Shown: positions 57,403-64,000 of the stretch, one piece after another
Numbering within the stretch: the stretch's first letter is position 1
Layout of the letters: each line of letters opens with the position of its first letter
Assembly (NCBI GenBank): GCA_012295225.1
Contig: WMKK01000014.1
Coordinates: 124,001 to 188,000, forward strand
Direction of reading: 5' to 3'
From: Ostreococcus mediterraneus
Lineage: Eukaryota; Chlorophyta; Mamiellophyceae; Mamiellales; Bathycoccaceae
DNA: 64,000 nucleotides
The notes under the pieces: generated by a model
The model's database searches: none
Seen by the model: the letters and a program-made list of their open reading frames with translations, nothing else
Told to the model about the DNA's origin: nothing
Made by a program: the position numbers and the translations under genes

Positions 57403-58290
57403 TTAAAGTTCGTCGCGCGGCGTCGCATCCGGAATCTTATATGGATCATCATCGTCGGCATCCGCAGCGACGTCATCGATGCCTACGTCAGACAGTGTTG
57501 CTTCTAAACCAAAATCAGCGATATTTGCGTCATTCGGCACGCTGTCCACGACTGAATCGACCGCTTTCGTGGTCGCCGCGCTCCGATACATGGGATGAAA
57601 GCGCGCGAGCATCGGCGTGCGCTTCCAAAGAATGTGTATCACGACGAGCATGAAGATCGTGAACCCAGTCCACAAAATGATACGATCCATGAACGTTTGT
57701 CGCTCGATAGTGCCGATCAATTTTCTCCCAGAACCGAGCTTTGTGGTTTGATTTGAGTACTCTGTGCCCGTTTTCTCCATCGTCGCTGTAGACTCAGTCA
57801 TCGCCGCTAAAGTTCTCTCCCCCTTTTCTAATTCCGTCGCCATGAGCTGACGAGCCCGCCTCAACCCTTCTGTTGCCTCATTCGACATCGCTACCGCACC
57901 TTGGCCTTTGATATCATCCAACTTGGTCGTTCCGCCTGGGTTCATCAATAGCTCCTCACGTTCGAGGTCCTCTTTCTTCCTCTCCCTCGCCGCCGCTTCC
58001 ACGGCCGCGTGCCGTATGATTGATCTCGTCGACTCCAACCCAAGTTCTCGTTCTCGTACCATGTGCGTTATCTCTTCTCGCTCGCTATCTATGGCTTCTT
58101 CGGCTATTTCTTTCAGCTCATCAATCAGCTTTCGCAACGCGTGCACTTCCTCTCGCGCCCGTCGCACGCCATCCTCGCGCGTGCCATCATTCGAATCCGC
58201 ACACGAGACATTCACGCGTGTTAATATCTCTCGTTCTAGCGTGCGTATTTTATCATATACCCCTTGTGCTTCGTCCTTGAGCGTCCCCAT
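57403..58290 (-). CDS. SEC20: Sec20-like ER SNARE with C-terminal RDEL
   Basis: 295 residues from the ATG at 58290 (an in-frame GTG lies 9 nt upstream). A coiled-coil N-terminal domain is followed by a SNARE-like helix (EATEGLRRARQLMATELEKG, then LAAMTESTATMEKT), a membrane helix (IILWTGFTIFMLVVIHILW), and a lumenal tail that ends PRDEL. This is the Sec20/BNIP1 layout; yeast Sec20 also carries an HDEL at its lumenal end. Sec20 is part of the ER t-SNARE complex that receives Golgi-derived COPI vesicles. The retrieval signal strongly supports the assignment. Head to head with Sec61 alpha, its partner organelle's translocon. Confidence 0.83.
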   Translation of the reverse strand: MGTLKDEAQGVYDKIRTLEREILTRVNVSCADSNDGTREDGVRRAREEVHALRKLIDELKEIAEEAIDSEREEITHMVRERELGLESTRSIIRHAAVEAAARERKKEDLEREELLMNPGGTTKLDDIKGQGAVAMSNEATEGLRRARQLMATELEKGERTLAAMTESTATMEKTGTEYSNQTTKLGSGRKLIGTIERQTFMDRIILWTGFTIFMLVVIHILWKRTPMLARFHPMYRSAATTKAVDSVVDSVPNDANIADFGLEATLSDVGIDDVAADADDDDPYKIPDATPRDEL

Positions 58291-58578
58291 GGGTGCCACT
58301 GTGTGTGGCGCGCGCGCGCAATTTGGGCCACGCCCAACGACTTGGTCGACACGCGCTGGGGTTTAGGTGTTGTTATCGAAACCCATGGTCGGGGGCGTGT
58401 ATAGTATTATACTAACTTTAGTCCTATATATGGTACAAAAGTACAAAAAATGTATTTCTCAGTCGTGTTTGGACACGGAACGAGTCGCCTCGAAATCGTC
58501 CTCGCGCGGCACTCTTCCTCACGCGTGGTGAGCGAGTGTTGTGTACCCAACCGACGCGAGTAGACGCATACGCACACG

Positions 58579-60006
58579 ATGTCGTCAGGGTTTCGCGTGC
58601 TCCACCTCGTGCGGCCGTTCTTGAGCTTCCTTCCGGAAGTCAAAGCGGCCGATCGCAAGATTTCCTTTCGGGAAAAGACGCTCTACACGTGCATCGCATT
58701 GTTTGTGTTCTTGGTATGCTCGCAATTGCCGTTGTACGGGATTAACACCGCGAGTGGGGCCGATCCATTCTACTGGGCGCGCGTGATCATGGCGAGTAAC
58801 CGAGGGACGTGTATGGAGCTTGGGATTTCGCCAATCGTGACGTCTGGATTGGTGATGCAGCTCTTGGCGGGGTCCAAGATCATTGAGGTGGATGAGAGCG
58901 TCAAGGAAGACAGAGCGTTGTTGAACGGTGCTCAAAAGCTTCTCGCTGTGCTGATCACCATCGGTGAAGCCGTGGCATACGTTGTGAGTGGTATTTATGG
59001 TGACGTTCGCGACTTGGGTGTGGGCAACGCCATGCTCATCATTATTCAGCTCTTCTTTGCGGGAATAATCGTGATTTGCTTGGATGAATTGTTGCAAAAG
59101 GGTTACGGCTTAGGGTCGGGTATTTCGCTTTTCATCGCCACCAACCAATGCGAAAGCATCATCTGGAAGGCTTTCTCGCCGACGACGGTGAACACCGGTC
59201 GCGGGACTGAGTTCGAAGGCGCGATCATCGCGTTTTTCCACCTCATGCTGACGCGCACGGACAAGATCCGCGCGTTGAAGGAAGCTTTCTATCGCACCAA
59301 CTTGCCGAACATCACGAACTTGATGTCGACGATTCTCATCTTCTTGATTGTCATCTATTTCCAGGGTTTCCGCGTTGACTTGCCGGTGCAATCCAAGCAA
59401 AACCGTGGCTACGTGCAAAACTACCCCATCAAGTTGTTCTACACGTCCAACATGCCGATCATTTTGCAGTCTGCTTTGGTGTCCAACTTGTACTTCATCT
59501 CCCAGCTCTTGTACAAGAGATATGGTGGTAACTTTTTCATCCAACTCTTTGGTCGCTGGCAAGAAAGTGAGAGCAACGGCCAACTTATCCCCACCGGCGG
59601 TTTGGTGTATTACATTTCGCCGCCGACGTCTTTGGCTGACATCGCGGCTAACCCGCTTCACGCCATCTTCTACGTCACCTTCATGCTCTCTGCTTGCGCG
59701 TTGTTCTCCAAGACTTGGATTGAAGTTTCCGGTTCTTCCGCCAGAGACGTGGCCAAGCAGCTCAAGCAGCAGCAAATGATCATCAAGGGTCACCGTGATG
59801 TCAAGATTGAGAAGGAGCTCAACAGGTACATTCCAATCGCCGCGGCGTTCGGCGGTATGTGCATCGGTGCGTTGACTATCGTGGCCGACTTCTTCGGTGC
59901 CATTGGCTCTGGTACTGGTATTTTGCTCGCGGTGACGATCATTTATCAGTACTTTGAAACGTTTGAAAAGGAAAGAATGATGGAGGCGGGTATGATGTTC
60001 AACTAA
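58579..60006 (+). CDS. SEC61A: Protein transport protein Sec61 subunit alpha
   Basis: 475 residues, full length and intronless. Nearly every conserved block of the translocon channel is present: [17 protein letters not shown] at the N-terminus, [80 protein letters not shown] and [20 protein letters not shown]. Ten membrane helices are expected. It is the protein-conducting channel for co-translational import and membrane insertion at the ER. Codon use is more biased to C/G-ending preferred codons than in neighbours, consistent with high expression. Confidence 0.97.
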   Translation: MSSGFRVLHLVRPFLSFLPEVKAADRKISFREKTLYTCIALFVFLVCSQLPLYGINTASGADPFYWARVIMASNRGTCMELGISPIVTSGLVMQLLAGSKIIEVDESVKEDRALLNGAQKLLAVLITIGEAVAYVVSGIYGDVRDLGVGNAMLIIIQLFFAGIIVICLDELLQKGYGLGSGISLFIATNQCESIIWKAFSPTTVNTGRGTEFEGAIIAFFHLMLTRTDKIRALKEAFYRTNLPNITNLMSTILIFLIVIYFQGFRVDLPVQSKQNRGYVQNYPIKLFYTSNMPIILQSALVSNLYFISQLLYKRYGGNFFIQLFGRWQESESNGQLIPTGGLVYYISPPTSLADIAANPLHAIFYVTFMLSACALFSKTWIEVSGSSARDVAKQLKQQQMIIKGHRDVKIEKELNRYIPIAAAFGGMCIGALTIVADFFGAIGSGTGILLAVTIIYQYFETFEKERMMEAGMMFN

Positions 60007-60389
60007 ACGTCGCGCCTAGTCGCTTCCTTCCCGAACGTTTCTCTAGCGACGTTTATTAGAATCAACACAAACTAGATGACCTTACGTAGTGATTTGTAAT
60101 AAATCTTCATCTGGAGTGAAAACACGCGTTCATATTCCTTTGAAGTCGTGACGCAACGGCCATCGAGCATGACCGCCTGAGCCGCGCACACGAAGCGCAC
60201 GAGACGATGTAAAAGTTTTAACGAACAGCTTTTTCGATTATAACAATGAACTCGATGCTAAAATTTTGCGAGAGAACCTCGTAAATCTGAAAGCGTCTAC
60301 AATCGCACACAACCTGTGCCCGACACAAACTAACATGAAGAGCGGCGCGCTCGCCTCTATCGCTCCGTACCCAACGCCCAAAGGCTCGC
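60007..60389. other. Convergent 3' spacer
   Basis: 383 bp between the Sec61 alpha and RPS24 stops. AT-rich at both ends with probable polyadenylation regions; no gene seen. Confidence 0.45.
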
Positions 60390-61056
60390 TTACATAACCT
60401 TGTTCTTGGCACCACCACGAAGCTTCTTGACACGGTTCTTCTTCTCCTTGATGTTCTTACGAGACTTTTGGACCGCAGTCTGCAAGCCCGCGCGAATGAG
60501 GCGGTGCTTGGGTTCGAACTTCTTCATCGCCTCCAAGTCGTTGTAGATCAAACCAAACCCGGTGGACTTGCCACCACCAAACGCCGTGCGGAACCCGAAG
60601 ATGGACACGCACTTCTCATCGCTGACGTTGTACATCTTAGCTAACTTCTCTTGGAGCTCAGCCTGTGGGTTTAAAACGAATTTCTCGGTCAGTACGTCGT
60701 CCAAAACAATCCTAGTCCAGCTGGTAGCCTAGGGTCATAAAACCCCAACGCGGCGCGTGATGTCGAGGCCACATGCGTACCTTGGCGACGTTAGCGCGGC
60801 CGGGGTGAAGCACATCAAGGATCTATTGCGCGTAAAAACATCTCGTCAGTTATTCATTCACTCGTCGTCGTCATCCATCGTCGCGTCGTCGTCTTTTCCA
60901 CGTCAAGTGCACGCGATCATGCGCGCCCATCGTCGTGCGCGCCCACGCGCCCATTCGCGCATCCGCTCGCATCGTGCGACGTACAAATTGACGGCGCTGC
61001 AACAACGGGTTGGTCATAAACTTGCGCGTACGGATGGTACAGGACGTGTTGGTCAT
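60390..61056 (-). CDS. RPS24: 40S ribosomal protein S24 (eS24), three exons
   Basis: Exons 60985-61056, 60781-60822 and 60390-60662, 128 residues. Exon 1 has [19 protein letters not shown], exon 2 [14 protein letters not shown], exon 3 [20 protein letters not shown] followed by [20 protein letters not shown] and a basic tail. Every block matches eS24, a small-subunit protein needed for pre-rRNA processing. Introns open GTACGTCG and GTACGCAT, and both joins are phase 0; the 42-nt middle exon is very short. Head to head with NDUFA2. Confidence 0.95.
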
Positions 61057-61302
61057 CTTGAACTCCTTTGCGTCTCGAAAAGGCGGATCGCGCGCGTCGT
61101 CCGCCGGTTTTCCGCCCAGCGCACGTCCACCCATCGGGCGCGCCAGACCCTAAAAATTTTCAGGCGCACCCCAAAACACCCGCGTGTGTGGAACATCACC
61201 CGCCCCGGTCCGATTCCGCGGTGCGCGCGAGAAACCTGGCGTAGTGGTCGCGGTAGTGGTCGTCGTCGTCACACGGCGACGCACGATACACGCACACGCA
61301 CG

Positions 61303-61590
61303 ATGTCTAAAGCCGCGTTTGCCAGCCTCAAAGCCGTGCAAGAGCTTCGTTTTCACTTGTGTCAAACGAGCAAAGGGAGCGAAGGGGTGCGAAATTTCCT
61401 TCTCGCGAGCTATAAAAACTTGAAGGCTGCGTCGCCTTCGACGCCGATATTGATTCGCGAAGCCGCGGGGGTCGAAGGTAAGCTCTACGCCAGGTATGAT
61501 TACGGCGTGGAGAAGAACGTATCGCTTGAAGGGCTCGATGCGAAGGCGGTGGAGAAGTGCTTGACGGACTTGGTGTCGTCGGCGCCGTGA
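61303..61590 (+). CDS. NDUFA2: NADH dehydrogenase (ubiquinone) 1 alpha subcomplex subunit 2 (B8)
   Basis: 95 residues from the ATG at 61303; the open frame extends upstream but only the last 95 codons are conserved. It reads LKAVQELRFHLCQTSKGSEG, VRNFLLASYKNLKAASPSTP and ILIREAAGVEGKLYARYDYG, the thioredoxin-fold B8 subunit (human: [20 protein letters not shown]). It sits in the matrix arm of mitochondrial complex I. Full family length. It shares a 246-bp promoter with RPS24. Confidence 0.93.
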   Translation: MSKAAFASLKAVQELRFHLCQTSKGSEGVRNFLLASYKNLKAASPSTPILIREAAGVEGKLYARYDYGVEKNVSLEGLDAKAVEKCLTDLVSSAP

Positions 61591-61768
61591 GCGCGCGAGC
61601 GCGATCGAGCGTCGAACAGAGGGAAAGGCGCGATGGAGAGAGAACTCACGACGGCATGTGGCGCGTGAAAACGTAGAAAAACTAGTAGTCTAAACTTGTA
61701 ATTTTTATGGAAACATCACCAACAGTGGTGAGCTAAATCTAACTAATACATATCGCGAGCGCATCCGC

Positions 61769-62283
61769 TCACTGGTCGAGCAACACAGCGGCGGACGCCA
61801 CCTTGAACGCGGCGTTGATCTTTTCTAATTCTAATTTTGCCTCCGTGGTGACTTGCTCCAACTCTTTGCTCACCTTGTCGTGCTCGGCATGGAGATCAGC
61901 GATTCGTTTACGCGCGGCTTTTTCATCCGTTTCAATCTTTGGAAGAGCGCGCGCGAGTTCAGTAATCACTCGTTGCGTCTCTGCGATCGATGCCGCCATT
62001 TCTCCTATGGTCTCGCGCGTAACTCCGTTCGGAGCCAACTCGTCACTGAGCTCTCCATTCGCACTAACAGCAGCCTGGGCGTGGATGAAGGAAACGTTCG
62101 AGCGTCAGGCGGCGCAAGTCAAAAGTAGCGAGCGAGGTTGCGAGGCAATTAACGCGCGCCGCGTACAACGTTTAACGCGCGACGTACCGGCAACGCATCG
62201 CGCTGTAAAGTCCCCGCATAGTTGCATAACAATTGGCACAAGTTATTTATCTGGTCTTGCAATTGGGTGACGGTATCGGCCAT
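61769..62283 (-). CDS. MED21: Mediator complex subunit 21, two exons
   Basis: Exons 62188-62283 and 61769-62074, 133 residues. Exon 1 encodes MADTVTQLQDQINNLCQLLC and NYAGTLQRDALP, the family's N-terminal signature (human MADRLTQLQDAVNSLADQF). Exon 2 adds a linker and the coiled coil (ITELARALPKIETDEKAARK, RIADLHAEHDKVSKELEQVT). The 113-nt intron opens GTACGTCG, has GCCTGACGCTCG and ends CCAG, phase 0. MED21 pairs with MED7 in the Mediator middle module that links activators to RNA polymerase II. Confidence 0.9.
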
Positions 62284-62397
62284 AGTTGTGGTCGGACGGA
62301 GGCGAGGCGCGCGAAGCGAGAGGCTCACAGTGAAGTCGGCGCTATCGTTTGCATTCATATTACAGCAGAGCAAAACGTCTAAATTTGTAGAGCACGT

Positions 62398-63597
62398 CTA
62401 CGTGCGATGCGTCATACATCGCCAGATCGATGGTCCTTCTAAATCCGCATCGGCGGAAATGGGACCCATGGCCCTCATGTTCTCTCGCGCCTCTCTATAA
62501 TAGCGTCGAAACCACATGCACTTTACGAATCCTTTCAAACCGGCCAAGTGCACGAGCAAGTCTCCCTTGACGAAGAACGAAGGCTGCGAGTTGAACACGC
62601 AAGCATTCACGACTTTCGTTCTCGCTCGAACGGAATTTGCCTTCGGATATTGCTCCCCTTGCACCACTCGTCGCCAAATCGCAGATTGATACAAGTAATG
62701 AAACGCGCGTTGTTCGTATTTGAACAACATGTTCCACGACTTGGGTGCGATGAATTGCTCTTGAGACCACATTTCATCGATAAACCACAGCGCCCATGGG
62801 GTGTTTCTAATCATCCAAACTCCACAATTCACCCCGTTAGTATCCGCAGCGAGCATTTGATCGTATCCGTAATCCACAATATCTTCCAACTTTCGTTCCG
62901 GACTCATGATGATAGTGTCGATGTCCACGTAGAGCAAAAAGTCATAGTCTGGTAGATACTTTCGCATCGCCAACAACTTACTCCAGCTCGTCGGTCGACT
63001 CTTATCGACAATGTCTTCATCTACTATCAAATCATATCCATGTATATCCGCATATGCTTGCTTGTTCGCCGTCGAAGCCGCGCAAATAGATTCCACGCCG
63101 TCGTCGCACAACGAAATCAACCCAACCTTGAACTTCTTTGGTCGCAACCCAGGTAGATTTGTCGTGTCCGCCGCTAACAACGACGGCAGTGGTCTGTTAT
63201 CTACCAACGTTTTCGGTGCTAAAGACGTCGGTTGGCACGGATACGGCCGCTCTACCGGGTTAAACCACGCCCGCATGTACACCTTGTTGAATCCCTGGAT
63301 GACTTTGTGCGCGAATGGCCCAAACGCCCAAAACAGCACCGCAAACGCGAGCAGCGACAGCCTCGACCGAGACCTCTTGTCCGACGTCGGGCGACGTCCT
63401 CGAGCATTGAACGGTGCGCCGTGATGACCACCACCGACACCGCCTCCGCCTCGCGGGGATGACCTCGGGGACGACCGTCGAGGCGGTGGATTGGTGCCCC
63501 AATGCGATATCGCCGCCGCCGCCGCACCGCCACCACTCGCGCCCGATGACGTATCACCCCTACCGTGATGGGCGTGTCTCGGCGTCAGTTGCGACAT
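62398..63597 (-). CDS. Type II membrane glycosyltransferase, GT34-like
   Basis: 399 residues from the ATG at 63597. A cytosolic Gly/Ser/Arg/His-rich tail leads to one membrane anchor (LSLLAFAVLFWAFGPFAHKV) and a lumenal catalytic domain. The domain shows FKVGLISLCDDGVESICAAS, DYDFLLYVDIDTIIMSPERK with the metal-binding DxD, GVNCGVWMIRNTPWALWFID and LLVHLAGLKGFVKC. This is the GT34 pattern shared by alpha-1,6-mannosyl/galactosyl-transferases and plant xylosyltransferases of the Golgi. The sugar and acceptor are unknown. Head to head with the truncated gene at the right edge. Confidence 0.85.
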   Translation of the reverse strand: MSQLTPRHAHHGRGDTSSGASGGGAAAAAISHWGTNPPPRRSSPRSSPRGGGGVGGGHHGAPFNARGRRPTSDKRSRSRLSLLAFAVLFWAFGPFAHKVIQGFNKVYMRAWFNPVERPYPCQPTSLAPKTLVDNRPLPSLLAADTTNLPGLRPKKFKVGLISLCDDGVESICAASTANKQAYADIHGYDLIVDEDIVDKSRPTSWSKLLAMRKYLPDYDFLLYVDIDTIIMSPERKLEDIVDYGYDQMLAADTNGVNCGVWMIRNTPWALWFIDEMWSQEQFIAPKSWNMLFKYEQRAFHYLYQSAIWRRVVQGEQYPKANSVRARTKVVNACVFNSQPSFFVKGDLLVHLAGLKGFVKCMWFRRYYREARENMRAMGPISADADLEGPSIWRCMTHRT

Positions 63598-63707
63598 GAC
63601 GCGCGGCGTCACCGAATGACGACGAGACGTCGGTGCGCGTGCGTGAAAAACGCCTCACTCGTGGACGCGATTACTTCCATCTCTCTCTCAGTCGCGACAC
63701 GGACGAT

Positions 63708-64000
63708 ATGAGTTTCTACGCCAGTGATTCGGACGACGACGATAGCGGTGGCGTCGACCCATTCGCGTCGGCGTCAGCGTCGGTGACGGCGTCGGCGTCC
63801 TCGGCGCTGGGCGTGCTCGGCGGGGCACCGCTCGAGACGTCGATTGGGGGGCTGGGAGCGTCGATGACGACGATGATGCGCGCGCAGAGACGAGAGAAGA
63901 GCGATCATTCGACGCAGACGATGACGACGAATCCTTTCGAGCTCGGAGCGAAGGAGATACACGCCAGGGAGCAAGCGCTTGGTGTTGGTTTTGAAGAAGA
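63708..64000 (+). CDS. Unidentified protein, 5' part only (right edge of window)
   Basis: 97 codons from the ATG at 63708 to the window end. Begins MSFYASDSDDDDSGGVDPFA, then Ala/Ser/Gly-rich low complexity and, from residue 73, TNPFELGAKEIHAREQALGV. The NPF tripeptide followed by the start of a charged helix recalls secretory carrier membrane proteins (SCAMPs), but too little is visible to decide. Confidence 0.6.
   Translation, partial: MSFYASDSDDDDSGGVDPFASASASVTASASSALGVLGGAPLETSIGGLGASMTTMMRAQRREKSDHSTQTMTTNPFELGAKEIHAREQALGVGFEE

Noticed and set aside
1-64000. CRISPR arrays, rRNA genes, retroelements
   Set aside because: No direct-repeat/spacer array, rRNA segment, reverse transcriptase or LTR pair was seen on either strand.

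Overview
The window is nuclear DNA of a very compact green-algal genome, most likely a picoplanktonic prasinophyte of the Mamiellales (an Ostreococcus-like species). The signs are high GC, about 40 mostly intronless genes packed back to back, short introns with GTRCGT-type donors and an ACTGAC-type branch motif, eukaryotic housekeeping genes (Sec61 alpha, RPS24, RPP2, MED21, TAF1B, RPAP2, PP4R3, EB1), and nuclear genes for plastid proteins (TerC, plastid L6, a D27-like carotenoid isomerase, a DUF4399 lumen protein, IMPL1). The species call is an inference from composition and gene content. Three single N bases (13165, 36793, 43892) show it is a draft assembly.

Layout. 1-12.7 kb: a truncated TTM-type kinase, a putatively myristoylated protein, TAF1B, a KH-WW protein, an MRM1-like rRNA methyltransferase, TerC, a VPS9 Rab GEF, three-exon RPP2 and a tiny NDUFA3-like protein. 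12.7-16.9 kb: an accessory island with a tandem ~265-bp repeat carrying a conserved 18-bp motif, a tRNA-Thr(CGU) interrupted in its T stem by a GT-AG intron, a free-standing Hint/LAGLIDADG homing endonuclease and an orphan gene. 18-34 kb: an SFI1-like membrane coiled-coil protein, an FAD monooxygenase-ankyrin fusion divergent from a second ankyrin gene, a prolyl 4-hydroxylase, EB1, RPAP2, a CBS protein, a tRNA-Tyr(GUA) with two introns (one canonical, one GT-AG in the T stem), plastid L6 and SSNA1. 34-42.8 kb: an ankyrin protein ending in HDEL, a three-exon DPM3, a 2.2-kb gene-poor stretch, a Myb/Reb1-like factor, a D27-like protein, a three-exon mL60-like gene, tRNA-Leu(UAG) and a 930-bp Mutator-like element. 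42.8-64 kb: PP4R3, a DnaJ protein, a TMEM69-like protein, a lumenal DUF4399 protein, a methyltransferase, an eight-exon IMPL1, a WD40 protein, a coiled-coil protein, Sec20, Sec61 alpha, RPS24, NDUFA2, MED21, a GT34-like glycosyltransferase and a truncated 3' gene.

Most genes are housekeeping genes paired head to head across short shared promoters, often with GAC/GTC triplet tracts. Several belong to the ER and secretory system (Sec61 alpha, Sec20, DPM3, prolyl hydroxylase, HDEL-ankyrin protein, GT34), to ribosomes and to mitochondrial complex I.

The most unusual signal is the pair of tRNA genes whose T stem is broken by introns that look exactly like this genome's spliceosomal introns (GTACGT donor, ACTGAC branch motif, CAG/TAG acceptor). 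Removing them restores complete cloverleaves. Both genes share an upstream motif, TACCCATAACTTTTCACA, with the repeat island. Both also keep pol III features: A and B boxes, no T4 run inside the transcript, and a T5 run after it. They would therefore be pol III transcripts carrying spliceosomal-type introns.
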